DNA of 64,000 nt, taken from assembly GCA_029298735.1 (NCBI GenBank), contig JANSLP010000100.1, positions 1-64,000 on the forward strand. Reading direction: 5' to 3'. Below, piece by piece: positions 8,808 to 21,152 of the stretch (its first letter is position 1; every line of letters begins with the position of its first letter). Under the pieces are notes generated by a model that was given only the letters and a program-made list of their open reading frames with translations, was not told the origin of the DNA and did no database searches. Source of the stretch: Ophiostoma sp. CBS 140.51. Its lineage: Eukaryota > Ascomycota > Sordariomycetes > Ophiostomatales > Ophiostomataceae. A program made the translations under genes and the position numbers.

Positions 8808-10631
8808 CTACTCCTGCCACTCGCCGTCCACTTGCTCGTAGTGCTCAAAGAAGCCCTGGAACAGCTGCACGCCCAGACCGGGATCCAGCGCACCCGTCGT
8901 CGCCCGGATGCTGTGCATGCTCAGCTGCGGGATGCCGGCGTCAATGCTGCGCACACCCAGCATGCTGCTCAGCGAGGGGCCAATGGTGCCGCCGCTGCGG
9001 GAGTCGTTGCGGATCATGAACTTCTGGAGGGTGGCACCACTCAGATCGGCGACGCGGGCCAGAATGGCCGTCGAGACAGTGTCGGTGGTCATGTGGCCGT
9101 TGGAGTCGTAGGCCACCGTAATACCGACATTCAGCTGCGGGTTGTGATCCTCCAGGTAGTTGCCGACGAAGTTGGGGTGGACGGCGTGGGTGACATCGGC
9201 CGAGACTAAGTAGGAGGCGGCATAGGTACGACCGACCAGACCGGGGCCGAGGTCGCCCTTGGACAAAGCCTCGACGGCGCGCTCAATAGTGATGGGCAAA
9301 AAGTTACCCTTGGCGCCCTGGCGCAGCAGACTGCCAATCTCCTCGTCGTCAAAGAGAGCAGCCAGGCGAATCACGCCCGAAGCGTCATTGTCCTCTGCGC
9401 GCAGCAGAGCCGTCAGTGCAGCCCACGAGCAAATCTTGTCGTCGATGCGGCCCGCCGAAATCAGGTCACGGTCCACGCCCAGGACCGTGGCGGGCTGGTG
9501 GTCGTACAGCTCGAGCTCCCAGTGGAGGATCGAGCTGTAGTCGTCAATGCCCAGCTCGCCCGCAATCAGCTTGACTAGCTTGGGTGGCTGCGCCGCCACA
9601 AAAGCATTGGCACCCTCAATCTTCTCACCGGGGCCCTCTAGACCGATGATAGGCACCATTTGCGTCTCCTTGTTGCCGCTGCCCGTCATCGACACGCCAA
9701 AGTGCGGCGCCAGCGTCGCCACTTTCGCAATCGGCCAACCCAACTTGACCAGCCGCGTCTTGGTCTTCTTTGTCTCCGGATCCTGCACCACGACACGGCC
9801 GCCAATGGCCAGGTCACGATCCCACCACGTTTCGTTGAGGGCACCCGCATACGGTGCCACGCCCAGCTGCTGGTAGCCGACCTTGGTGGGCTTGCTGCTC
9901 ACGGGCTTGAGCTTGGCCGTCAGGGCATCAATGTGGCCGGCCACAATGGCGACACCGTTGCCAGGGACGTAGGCACCACCGACCGTAAACGCAATCAGAG
10001 AGCTGCCATTGCGTGTCACATAGTACTTGCCGCCGGGTGCAATCTTAGAGGACCAGTCGTCACGCACGCTCAGCTTCTCAAAGCCAGCGTCGGCCAGCTG
10101 GTTCTCAAAGTAGTCGACGGCGTGGAAGACGGTCGGATTCTCCGTGATAAAGTGCAAAAACGGCTTGGTAAATGTAGCCGCATCGCCACGCTTCCAGGCG
10201 CACACCACACAAGCGCCAATCTTTTTGTTCCGGTCCTCGCTGCCGCGAGTCACACCTGTCGGCGGCACCAGGTGGCAGGTCCGCAAGTCAATGTCGTTCA
10301 TCCGGTCGGCGCAGCTAAAGCAGACGACGTTGTCGTTGACCGAACGGTTGGCCATGCCGGTCTGGTGGTAGCACTGCGACTCGCGTGAGCGGTAGACGGG
10401 CGTGGTCGTCGGGGCCAGTGGAGGAGAGGAGGTGGGTGTCGAGAAAGCGGACGACGAAGCGCTAGACGAGGCCGACGACGGGGCGTGCGAGGAGTAGGAC
10501 GGGATTGAAGGAACTGGTGGCGCAGAAGACAACGAAAGTGAAGCCATTTGCGAAGATGGGTAAGTGCCCGAGGCAAAGCGTCTATTGAGGCGCTCACGGC
10601 TGGCCTTGTAGCTGATCTCCGAATCGGCCAT
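8808..10631 (-). CDS. M18 family zinc aminopeptidase (aspartyl / vacuolar aminopeptidase I type)
   Basis: A single exon of 607 residues, ATG at 10631. From about residue 155 it is a full M18 peptidase: AGHIDAL with a metal-binding His, the DRDLAIGG segment, the catalytic/metal pair in DDEEIGS, SADVTHAVHPN, and MHSIRATTG near the C-terminus. M18 enzymes are dodecameric zinc aminopeptidases of the cytosol or vacuole that remove N-terminal acidic or neutral residues. The GHIDALTAKLKPVSS segment looks closer to yeast Ape1/Lap4 than to Ape4, but I cannot settle the subfamily. The first 155 residues are unusual: a Ser/Pro-rich stretch (30-80) and then a Cys-rich piece with C104, C107, C119, C141 and C144 (CxxC...C...CxxC). 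This part is GC-rich and coding-like with no splice signals, so I keep it as protein. Confidence 0.92.
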   Translation of the reverse strand: MADSEISYKASRERLNRRFASGTYPSSQMASLSLSSAPPVPSIPSYSSHAPSSASSSASSSAFSTPTSSPPLAPTTTPVYRSRESQCYHQTGMANRSVNDNVVCFSCADRMNDIDLRTCHLVPPTGVTRGSEDRNKKIGACVVCAWKRGDAATFTKPFLHFITENPTVFHAVDYFENQLADAGFEKLSVRDDWSSKIAPGGKYYVTRNGSSLIAFTVGGAYVPGNGVAIVAGHIDALTAKLKPVSSKPTKVGYQQLGVAPYAGALNETWWDRDLAIGGRVVVQDPETKKTKTRLVKLGWPIAKVATLAPHFGVSMTGSGNKETQMVPIIGLEGPGEKIEGANAFVAAQPPKLVKLIAGELGIDDYSSILHWELELYDHQPATVLGVDRDLISAGRIDDKICSWAALTALLRAEDNDASGVIRLAALFDDEEIGSLLRQGAKGNFLPITIERAVEALSKGDLGPGLVGRTYAASYLVSADVTHAVHPNFVGNYLEDHNPQLNVGITVAYDSNGHMTTDTVSTAILARVADLSGATLQKFMIRNDSRSGGTIGPSLSSMLGVRSIDAGIPQLSMHSIRATTGALDPGLGVQLFQGFFEHYEQVDGEWQE

Positions 10632-11673
10632 ATTGGGTTGGTAACGGTATGTTTGGAGGAAGCTTTAGAGAATGTCGATGGGATGAAGACGAAATTGATC
10701 GTGAAAGAGTTGAAGTGAAGATGCGACGATGTGAGGAAAGAAGGCGAAAGCGGAGGTGAAGATGGGAAAGAGCCAGAGTGAATCTGAAAGTCGGAAGGGA
10801 AAGAGGACGCAGCGATGACACTTGCGACGAAGATGGAAGGAGCTTATCTGCGAGTGGCAGTGGGAGCTGTTCCAGGCACCGGCTCCAGGGGCAACGCTCG
10901 GATTGGAGGGGATTGCGTGCCGCACAGGTCGTGTGAGCGGGTGCGAGAGGGGAAAACAGCGCTAAGGCCGCCTGTCCTGCCCAAGCCGCCAGGGGCCGCA
11001 ATCGCTGAGAGGTTGGGGAAGCTCCCGGCTGATAGCAAGCTGTTATCGCCGCTAGTAAAGACCCACTTCTTCCAGCGCCTGCCCACACAGGAAGGTGCAC
11101 ACCTGCCAAGATTCGTGACGGTTACAGCATCTTGCGTCACTCGGCACGGGCGAGGAAAGAGCGAAAGAGGGGGAGGAAAGTACAGTGTGGAGCGCACCTG
11201 CCAACACCTGCCAGTGAGCTGCCATTGCCGTCTCGGCAGCGAATCGCCGTGTCTAGAGTGCTTGTATTAAATACTGCGGATTGTGCAAATGGCTGCATTA
11301 ATTGCGGCAGCAAACAATGAGAGCTTCATCTTACCCGGTTTCTGTGGATGAACAGCAATTCTGTTGAAAATGAAATATTTTTGAGATTGCTTTTCTGTCG
11401 TCTTTTGATATTATTCGCTTCCCATCCAGCGACATGGAGCCCCCATCAAAGTCATTTCTGATAACTCAAATATTTAACATACGCCTGCACAATACTACGA
11501 TTTCAAAGGACAAACACGCAAAAGACGAATAAATGATACAAGGCTAGGAGAAGGAAATATTTTGAATAAAATTACGGGAGAAGCAATATAAAAACGACGC
11601 TACATTCCATCATCATCTGTTTGTTTGTTTGTTTTTTGTTGACTGCCTGGCGGGACAGTCTCCGCCTTTTAGA
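10632..11673. other. Intergenic region aminopeptidase / methyltransferase
   Basis: About 1 kb. 10640-11260 is GC-rich and should hold the aminopeptidase leader and promoter; CACCTGCC occurs three times (near 11098, 11201, 11210). 11280-11640 is AT-rich and should include the 3' UTR of the methyltransferase gene. No gene supported. Confidence 0.45.
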
Positions 11674-14140
11674 TTATGACGCAGCGTGCGGTGCGGGAGC
11701 AGTTTCTGGCTCTTCTGCGGCAGCTTCGGGTACAGGTGCGGCGGCAGGAGCAGCTTCTGAGGCGGGCTCAGCAGCGACGGCCGGTGCAGGTGCAGCCTCT
11801 GCTGCCGGTGTCTCAACAGGAGCCGGCGCAGCAGCAACAGTCTCGACAGCTGGAGCAGGTGCTGCTACTTCGGTGACCGGGGCAGCAACGGGTTCAGGCG
11901 CGGCAACAGGAGCAGGGGCGGGAGCAGGAGCAGGTGCAGCGGTAGGCGCAGTAATCGGTGCAGGTGCGGGCGGGGGACCGTCGGCAGGCAGAGATGCAGG
12001 GAGGGCTTCAGGCTCGGGTTGGGGAGAGCCGGCTTCGGGGATGGGGCCGGTGGCGTTAGTCGGCTGTGCGGCAGGGGCGTTCAAGGGCTTGCGGCCGTGG
12101 ACGACATAGCTGAGAGTGTTAGCAGACGAAGAATCGAGCGGAGCGAGCGAGGAAAGAGGGGAGACGAGCGCAGCGAGGACAGAAAAACTTACATGGGCCA
12201 GTAGGCGTGGACATTGGTGTCGCGCAGGACTTTGCGGGCCTTGCTGACGAGCACGAGCACCTCTTCGCGGGACCAGCCAAGCGCACGGGTGAGCGGCGCC
12301 AGCGAGCTGGGCTCGAGAGCCGAGTCCATGTTGGCCAGACTCCACATGCCGAGATCCTTGTACTTCTTGTCGCGGGGCCAGCGGTTGATGGGCCACTTGT
12401 AGATGGTCTGGGTGACGTCCTCGAAGCCGCACTGCTCCATCAGAGGCTTCCATTGCTGAGCGGACACGACAGGGCGGCCGAGCTTCTCCATAGATTCCAT
12501 GACCAGACCCATCCAGATCCAAAGGTCCGAATCCTTCTTGAGGGTACCGTCGTCGCAGCCTATGGGCAGGGCCATGTCCTGGGCCTCGTAGTATCCGCCG
12601 GGCTCGAGGGCTTCGTAGGCCTTTTGCACGACGGCGCCGTTGTCAGTAAAGGAACCTGCCATCATTCGGGCAAAGATAAAGTCAAATGGACGGTCCCAGG
12701 TCCACTCCTTTTCGAGGTCGTCGATTTCAAAGTAGCAGTTTGGGGGGACGCTAAACATAAGAGGTGCGGTTAGACAAGATCCCCTCAGGGCACATGATTT
12801 TTGAAATAAGCGTCAAGGAGACATACAACTCCGGCTGCACTGGACTCAGGTCAACGCCAATGACTTCGGCATCAGGGTGGGCGTCGGCATATTCCATAGC
12901 CCAGATACCGGTACCGGTACCCAGGTCCAGGACACGACGGGCACCCTCGTTCTTGGGACACAGGCAGTGGTTGCCCTCGATTGTGAGCGTGAGCACATGG
13001 TGCTGAAGGTCTGTTGTTGTTAGAAGATGGGACGTAGAGGAGATAAAGGTAAATTGGGATATAAGCCTTACCTAGCCGTTCAATCTCTGCCTGTGGGAGT
13101 GCGAGTAATTGTCAGTAGCTGCCTCGTCTGATATTTGTCTGTGCCTCGTTTTGTGTTTGTGCCGGGTGATGGGTCACCAGTGACAAACAGTGCCGACGAC
13201 ATGATGTTCAAGTCCTGTCTTGGATGTTGTTCAAAGTACAAGACAGTCCCAGGGGGTAAACGCCTACCTCATCGTTAGGAAGGAAGTATTCTACAAATAG
13301 TTAGTAGGGCTACATTGAATTTTTTTTTCTTGGATAATTCTTGATATGATATCACTCACTTCCTGCGCTCATAGCGTGGTACGTGCGGCCATTCTCGTGC
13401 TGGTAGGCCAGAATGCTGGACCGCAGCGACGTGAGGGACTCGCGAAACGGCTGTTCGGGGCAGTTGTGTTATTAGACTGGTTGATTGGAGGAGTGGGTTT
13501 GACAGCGGGAGAGGTGCGCTAAGCGGTGGATTAGTGACCATCAACGGGACGGCCCTCCACGCTAAACCCCACCCTAAAAGGGACGAAGAGGATAAAAGCA
13601 GTGCAAAAAGGAAAAGAAAGGGAAAATAAGACATACAACATCAATTGCAGAATCGCCATCGTCAATGTCGGCATCTGCTACCTAAAAAAGAGAAAGAAGA
13701 AACCGGAAGTCAGTTTCGTGTATGTTGAACAACAGCTCAAGCGAGCGAAAGATGGCGGGCAAAAGGGCGAAAGAAGGCAAGTCGTAAAGGTGAGCAGCCG
13801 GCCAAGGACAAAAAAGAACCAAGGAACAACCAAGGAAGAGCGAAGGCGAAATGCAGCAAGGCGAGGAGAAGAGGGTGCAAAAAGGAAATAGTACCGGTAA
13901 GCGAGCGGTAGTGCGCCAGAAGAGAAGCGGATCCTTTTTGTGTTTGCACGACACGGGCGTCTCCTTATGTTTTCGTCGTTCCTTTGGCCGTCTGTCCTCG
14001 TCCTATCGCCTAGCTTCGAGTAAAGTACGGGTTATGGCACTCACAATTGGGTCATCGTGGTCGTCCGGATGGATATTGGCCGCGACTGCGCCGTCATCAA
14101 AGACAGGCGGTACCGCGCCGGCCGGCGGAGGAGAGGCCAT
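11674..14140 (-). CDS. LaeA-like SAM-dependent methyltransferase with Pro/Ala-rich tail
   Basis: Eight exons: 14140-14045, 13681-13637, 13450-13360, 13290-13268, 13090-13072, 13010-12827, 12750-12193, 12109-11674. They sum to 1452 nt, 483 residues, with every junction in phase. Two are micro-exons of 23 and 19 nt, recognised because they restore GKYFLPNDEAEIERLDLQHH, a hallmark of LaeA-like/UMTA methyltransferases. Motif I (VLDLGTGTGIW, about 118-128) binds S-adenosylmethionine; QPEFVPPNC and EALEPGGYYE follow in the usual order. LaeA itself is a nuclear regulator of secondary metabolism; most relatives are uncharacterised, so the target is unknown. After WPIYVVHGRKP (about residue 348) comes a tail of roughly 135 residues made almost only of Ala, Pro, Glu, Val and Thr, which typical LaeA-like proteins lack. 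The first, second and fourth introns are long (363, 186, 177 nt). Confidence 0.88.
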
Positions 14141-15200
14141 GTTGGTGTTGGTGTTGGTGTTGGTGCTGGGTGAGTTTGTTGTGCAGGTGTACGGGGTGAG
14201 AGCGGAGTGATCGCTGCGAAGCGAGATGCGTGGCCGATCAGCCAGAGTGGTGAGAGAACGGGTCGGTGAGGTCGGTGTGCGCCCCTGCTGACAACCGACT
14301 GTTTCTTTTTTCTTTCTTTTTCTTCGTGCTTTACTTGTCCGGCGGAGAAAAAGAAAAACAAGAACCAAGACTTTGAGTTAGTCTGCCCCGAAACTGAAGC
14401 GAACGGGAACACGAAAATAAGGGGGACAGCAAAGTGGGAAGGGGAAGGGAGGAGGAGGTGCTTAAGCGAGACGTAGGAATTGGCCGACCGAGAATGAAAG
14501 GTCTATGGTATTACACCAGTGTACGTCGTAGGGAGAGGAAAAAGAAAAAGAAAAAAGAGGAGGGGGAAGAAATGAAGAGAAAGGAGTGGGCGGAGGGGAA
14601 GATAATAAGAGGACACGGGATGAGAGAGAAAGTGAAAGAGATGAAAAGAGATCGGAAGACGGGTAGATGGAGAGAGTGGGAGTGATGAGGAACGAAGAGA
14701 TGGGCAGAGAGGGCGAAGAATGGCAAGAAAGAGAGGGCGACAGTGGAGGAAAATGAGAGAAACGTAGGACAAGAACGACCCAGGGACTCGGAGAAATAGA
14801 GTGCGTACGACGATGACAAAGTAGGTGTGGACGCGGACGCTGGCGACAGTCGAGAGTTGAGTTGAAGGATGGGATGCGCGATCAGGATGATGCAGGTGCA
14901 GATGCAGCAAAAATGGAAAGAGAAGACAAAAGGTGAAAAAGGCGAATAAAGATTATTGAAATGGTCGAGAGAGGGCAATGAATGAGCGAAACGCAGTCGA
15001 AAACAGGTCGAGAAGAACAGACGGTGGATGCACGTTGCAACGCGGAGCACGGAAAGAGATACGCGGCCGACGGAAGTGGACGGAAGTGGAGGAATGGTGA
15101 GAGAGTTGCGTGAGGAAATGGCGAGAGCGGGAGGGTTGAGATTGAGGACCATGGAAGAGGAGAGGAAAAAAGACGATGGAACGACGACAAACTGGACGTG
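14141..15200 (-). other. Probable long leader/promoter of the methyltransferase gene
   Basis: The plus strand is A/G-rich (especially 14430-15190), so the minus strand, which is the sense strand of the methyltransferase gene, is TC-rich. That matches the pyrimidine-rich leaders of fungal genes. A GTGTTG repeat (14143-14165) sits directly before the ATG. Open frames on the minus strand here are Ser/Phe/Leu-biased and match no family. Confidence 0.4.
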
Positions 15201-18200
15201 AAGAACGTGGCAGCAGGGCGAATGCGACTGCGACTGTGGGCACTTTTGTTCTTTCTTCTCTTTTCATTTCTCTCTCCTCTTTGCTATTTCCCCCCTTTTC
15301 TCTTTACGCGTACGGGTTACGGCTACAGCCACGGGTTACGGAGAGTGGGAGGTGGGAGCATGGGAGGTCAACGTGTTGAGAGTGGTGGCTTTGTCTTTTT
15401 TCTTATGGTTGTGTGGTTTCGTCGTTTTCCTTCTTCATTTTCTTGTGACACATCACATTCTCGCCCATTTTGCAGAGCGGTCGTCGTCCGGGGTCGCACC
15501 GGTTTGGCAGAGGCGGCGAGCTGAAATGTTGGAGGAAAAGACGGAAAAGAGGAGAGGTGGTGTCAAAGAGGGGGACAACAAAAAGATATCGGCGTCAAAC
15601 TAAGGACTTGAGATAGGCGAGAGAAGACAAGCGAGGAAGATGAGAATAGAAATAGAAAAACATGGAAGGGAAGAAAACAATCAAAAACAAGGGAGACAAG
15701 AGGCCATGGCCGAAGAGGAAACAAATACCGGCGGGGAACGAGAAAATGTGACGGGCCAACATTAAGACAGCGCCAGAGGCAGCATTAGACCATCCTCCTA
15801 GCATTAGCCGCGCATTGAGGAAGTGGCCGACAGGCGTGCGAAGGCATTTCAAGCCTTGCATGCCTTGATGTCCATACCGTAGTGCTCCGGCAGACAATAG
15901 ACAACCGTTAACCTGCTTGGCCGTGCGGGAACGACGGGCGCTTGTCAAGCGATGGACGCGGACTAGACAGGAAGTGGCTTTACTGTTGTAGTGTCAGGAT
16001 GAAAATACTCAGATAAATATGGGGGTAAAGGTAAAGCATTGGAGCTGGATGTTTTCTTGACCGCTTCTGTTTCTTCTCTTTGATCTTCATATTCTGTGCG
16101 ACAACAGCCTGTCCTCTTTCTGCAGGGATTGTTCAGCTTCACAAATAAAGAGAAAGCTGTGCACACCTCGAAACCTTCTTTTTTCTGTTGGTCGAGCTGA
16201 AAAGCCTTTCAGAAAAGTCATGCCCTTTTTCTTTTCTTTTCCCTGCCTCCTCGTCCTCTCATAACCTCCCTTTCCTCTTTCGTCTGCCCTCTCTGCCTCT
16301 CTTCTCCCTCCTCGGCTTCAGCCTTTCTCTTATTCGCTCGCTTGGTCACCTGCATACGACATTTGCTTTTGGGGGCTTTTCGTGATTATTGTTTTTTTAC
16401 TCGTGCATAATCTCGTTTGCTTGCAAATCGTCACCTAAGACACTGGACGTGCGCTCCAAAAGTCATCACATCGCTCATCACCCGCGCTATCACCTTTTTG
16501 TTTCTGCCTGTCTTATTCTCGTCATTTTCAGGGCAAACTGTCACTTTTCTTGGTGACCTCGGTGCCCTTTAACGCAGTGATGCATTTTCCACCACTCTTT
16601 TGACGTCCTCCCGCTCCCTCTTACTACTCTTCGACCAACCCTTTTGATCGTCACCCACCACACAGTTCTGTTAAATGCCTCCACTCTCAACACCGTCGAG
16701 GCTCGTTCCCGCCTGTCATTCATGCTTCTCGCTGTTTTGGCCCATCGCTCTGCAGGCACCGTGCAGGCTCTGTTCCGAGCCAATGACGACCCTCCATGAG
16801 TGGATGTCCACTGTCTTCTCAATGTCTTCAGTGTCTCCAGTGTTCTCCATCCACCGTCAATTACTTCCTCCAGTGTAGGCGGTCCACATCCGTCTTCCCT
16901 CAGAGCAGTTCCGCTGTAGCCTTGCCTTTTTGTCTTCTTGTCTTCTTGCCGGCTGGCAACTGGTCGCCTCGTGTCTGAGAGTGACAGCTCTCGGCCCAAA
17001 CATTTTCAAGCCACCGTCGGATCTGTCTCGCTTGGAGCAATGCATGGTCAGATAGTATGCTTTCTTTTTTCTGATTCTGACCGTCTGTGTGTCTCTCACG
17101 ACTTCCTGTTTTGCACATTCTGCACGTTGATTTCTTCTTTTGCGGCTATCGCGTTTTGCTCTGCTTTGAGTGTTCTGTAATGGTGTCCGTCCCCGGATAT
17201 GTGAAGTGGCTCCACTGAAGAAAAAGAACGTTCTTCCAACGGCCACCAACGGTCAACAACCAACGGCAGAAGGACCAACACAACTTCCGACAGCCAACCC
17301 CAGACGACCAACACCCAACGTCAGCCCTCCCTCACATACTCGTAATAAAATCGTCAACAACCAACTGTGTGTTGTAAACATGCTGGTAGCAAACTCTTTT
17401 ATTTACTTGCGTATTCACCAACACCATCACCAACGTCGGATAATAACGGACGTGGCACTCATTTTCTTCTGTCACTTCTTCCCCTCTCATCCTGTTCGCT
17501 ATCTCGAGTATTCGCCCTCTCTCCGTATCATTTCCCTCCCTCGTTCCCCACCTGACCAGTCCATATGGATTCGTGATCCTGCCAGTCTTTCTTCCTGTCT
17601 CTTCCTCTGCACATCCTCTGCAAATCTCCCACGTCTTATTCTACTTTTGGTACAGTGGGGGCACCAGGTAGCAATCATGATGGAGCCATCGAGAGACACT
17701 TTGGCGCATCTCCTCTCAACGCCCCCTCTTGTGCTTTGCCCATCGAGCCAGTCCTATTGTTGTCGTCCTGTGTGGTCTCCATATTACCACCCTCTTCGGC
17801 CCATGCGACGCTGTATTTATCCCCCGTGCATCACTGATGAGTGCCTTGTTGAGTTTTCTTTTTGTCCAGTCCTGTCTGTCGAGATCCGTTTCCAGGCTGT
17901 CTTTGCTTCTTTTGGTTAAGAGCAATGCAACACCAGACACCTCTTTGCCGTCTTCGATACTCTCCCTGCATTTCTTTTTCCTTTTCTTTTTCTGCACCCT
18001 TTCCCTTTTCCATTCGCTGGGATTTGTCCTCTTCCTCCGTGCCCTCGTGGTTATCGTGCTTCTCCCTCTTCTTTTCTTCTTTCCTGCTCCTTCTTTTTTC
18101 TTTTTTTCCTTTTTTCTTCACATTCTTCTCCCTCGAACCTTGGCTAGCCTCTTCTCTCCGCCGTTCACCTCTTCCCGCGACTTTAGTTGGTCTTTCTCGG

Positions 18201-21152
18201 CCCGCTGCCCTACCCTAACGGCATCTGTAGCACCATCTCTTTTTCTCTTTTTTGAAAACAGCATTCCTCCGTACCATCTCCCAAATTGGGATCCTTCCGA
18301 AGTTTGTGAGCCATCGTCTCCTCTTCCCTTCCTATCACAGCCGTTTCCTGGCAAGCCTGGTTATGCCCCTCGTCTACTGGCAACCCTTTCACTTTCGCTT
18401 AAGTCTTGGGGCTTGTCCGCTATGGATGTGTTTATTGTAGCCCATGCCCTCACTAATAGTACAAGTGTCCTCTCGTGCATCGTATCTCGGTTGCCCCCTT
18501 TGTGATGCCACGCTCTCAACCTGGTTTTCTTTCCTGACAATTTCGCGAGTTTTGTTTCGTCCATCGGGTCACATCAAGCATCTTCGCATCGTTGGGTGCA
18601 TCTCTTTGCACCCTTTCGTCCCGTCACATCCGTCGCTGCCCATTGTCTGACGGCCCGATGGGTCTCTTGTCTCTTGTCCCTTCACTGGTCTGACTGGTTT
18701 GACTGACTCTACTGGTTCGCTGGCTTGGGCTGCGTTCGTGCAACCATGCCTCCCAAACACTGGAACAAAAACAACAATTCACTTTTTTAGTCCTTTCTGT
18801 ACCTTTGTACGCCCTGACGAGCAGTTTGAGTGGCTTGAAAAGCCTCTTTTTTCTTCTACGCCCGCCTGCCATGTTTTGACTACGTTGAGCAAAAAGAGAA
18901 ATGTGACGTGAGCCGTAATAAAATACCATACCAAACAACACCCCAACTGGTGTCTTGCTGTCTGTATCTCTATGTGTCTCTTCTAATGATTTCCTGTGTT
19001 TTGTTCGTTCGTCGTTCATGGGTTTAAAAGACAAGCCATCTCCAGTTTTGTCCCAGCTCTATTTCTGTCCCGGCTTTCTGTTCGTGTCCTTTCCAGAACG
19101 ACTCCTCGTGCAACAAGCCTATCCAAACGACTGGAACCAACCCGCTTCCCGTCCCCCTCCTCTCTGATTATTGCGTCTGTTATTGCGACGTTTCCTTGTC
19201 CGTCTCGCTGTTTCTGTTTTATCAGGCTGCCCCAATCTATTATTCCCACCCATCTTTTTGGTACTGACCCCCCTGCAAGACTGCAAGACAGGGTAAAACG
19301 CACGCACTTGCTGTCCCAATTTCTGCTTGTTTCCACTTTTGCGTGCAGAACCCGAGGAACCAGAGAGCCCAGAGCCCCTCAAGCCCCTTCCCATCCTTCA
19401 ACCTTCTGTTCTCCCTGCCCAATCCTGCCCATTCCCAAGAGTTTCTTGTCTTCTCCGCCGTACGGTACTTTCTTTCGCCATCCTTTTGCTTGGGATTTCT
19501 TTGCTTATTTAATTCGGCTCCGTGGTCCAGAAGAGGGGGAGCTGGGCCCAAAGTAGTATTCCATCTGACTTGCGTCCCCAGTGCGCCGGTGCCAGCCATT
19601 TTCAGACTTCGTTTCTCTCCCTTTCCAACCTTTTCCTATCCTTCGCTTGCCCTCTTGCTTGACCCTTTCCCCGACGAGCTGACATTCGGGCTTCCTTCTG
19701 TCCTTCTGTATCCTTTTCGTTTTTTTTACGTTGTTCTGCTTCAGGATCTTTCCTTCTTTACGTATCTCGTGTCTCGTCTCTCGGTCCAGCTGTCATTGTT
19801 TTCTTTTTTTCTCTCGCCCCGATACTATCCCTTGAGTGTATCTCTCCCAGTCCTCGTCCTCTTGCCCATCCTCCTCGACGACATTCCTGTTCAATCTTTG
19901 TCATCTCTCGCTTGTCATATTTCATCTTATTTCCCCCTCCTCCTTCTTCTTCTCCTCTTCACCGCCCGCCCCCTCCTTCCCCTTTTTTTCTTTTCCTTTT
20001 CTGAGTTCTGTCTTTCCTCCTCTTTTTTTGTTCTCCGTTTCGTTCTCCTCCTCCTTCACCAACATATTTTTCGCCTCCAAATTCACTCACAAAAACGACG
20101 TGTAATATTTTCCCACTTTCTGGCCTTCGACTCGCAACCCTCAAACCTGGTAAATCTTTCTTGTCTCTGCAGCACAGGAAACCACCTTATTATTCCTTCC
20201 CGGCAAACCGAGACACAAAACAAACACACAAAGTACGGAAGAAACAAGACTCAGTCTGCAGAGGACAGCACAAAACAGACAGCAGAATACACAGAACATT
20301 CTCAGAGAACACAGAGAGCCCACTCATTCTCTTGAGTACCAAACATCAGACTCCAAACACCCTCTTCTGTCACACGGCGGGTGAAGTGACACCTTGTTGG
20401 GTTCTGTTGTCTTTGGCCATTTTTGTGGCTCGTCACTGTTCTCATTCCCGTCACAGCGGGTTCACTTACGTAGGTGTGTTCATTTTCTGCCCCCAGTTTG
20501 TCCGCTTTGCTGTTTCTACCTAGTTGTTCGACCTTGCTGTTCTTTGCTGTATTCACTGCAGACTGCACTGCAGACAATATACTGTACACCCCTCCCCCCA
20601 TGTCCCTGTTGTGTGTTGTTTTTATCATTTATTCTTTTCTGTCACTGTCTAGTTCCCAAAAAACTGACTCGTCAAACGAAGCACAACTTCCGCCGGTGTC
20701 CCCGTACCAGAAACTCAGAAAGAAAGAAAAAAGAACAACGCAAAACAGTCCGTGCATTGACCTTTTTCGGTTTTGCTAACGATTTCATGTCAGTTTTTGT
20801 CTGGCTTCTATCAATTCTGCCAGTTTTCTGTCATATTTTCTGACGGCGAAAAAAAGAGTGGACTCACAGTACTCGGACTCTGCACTGTTCGTCTCCGGGC
20901 CTCTTTCTTTTTTATTTCATTATTTTTTTATTCCGCTCTTGCATTTGTTGCAGCTGTTTGCACTTGCATCCCACTGACCGTTTGGAGGACTGGTTTGCAT
21001 TGATCATCATACGACTCTAGCCTACCATCTCGGGGATCCCTTTCCACCTCAACGCATCCAAATCACATCCATCCCCACTCGTCACCTTCCTCTTCTTTAT
21101 TTTTCCGCTTTTTACCTCCCACCTTTCTCACAACAACCCCCACCTCTTCTCA
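15201..21152. other. Six kilobases without a supportable protein gene, pyrimidine-skewed
   Basis: From about 16190 to 20110 the plus strand is heavily C/T-rich with many long T/C runs (for example 17930-18130 and 19600-20090). 15600-15770 is purine-rich. 17220-17340 and 20160-20340 are A/C-rich (CAACA, ACACA), like fungal 5' UTR sequence. Open frames of up to 330 codons (19343-20335) exist, but they are Ser/Phe/Leu/Pro-biased, overlap others, and show no domain. The skew suggests a plus-strand transcript: an extended leader of the P450 gene at 21153 or a non-coding RNA. No tRNA or transposase trace was found. Confidence 0.4.

Noticed and set aside
19343..20335. A 330-codon plus-strand open frame in the gene desert
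   Set aside because: Ser/Phe/Leu/Pro bias follows from the TC-rich DNA; it overlaps other frames and has no family motif.
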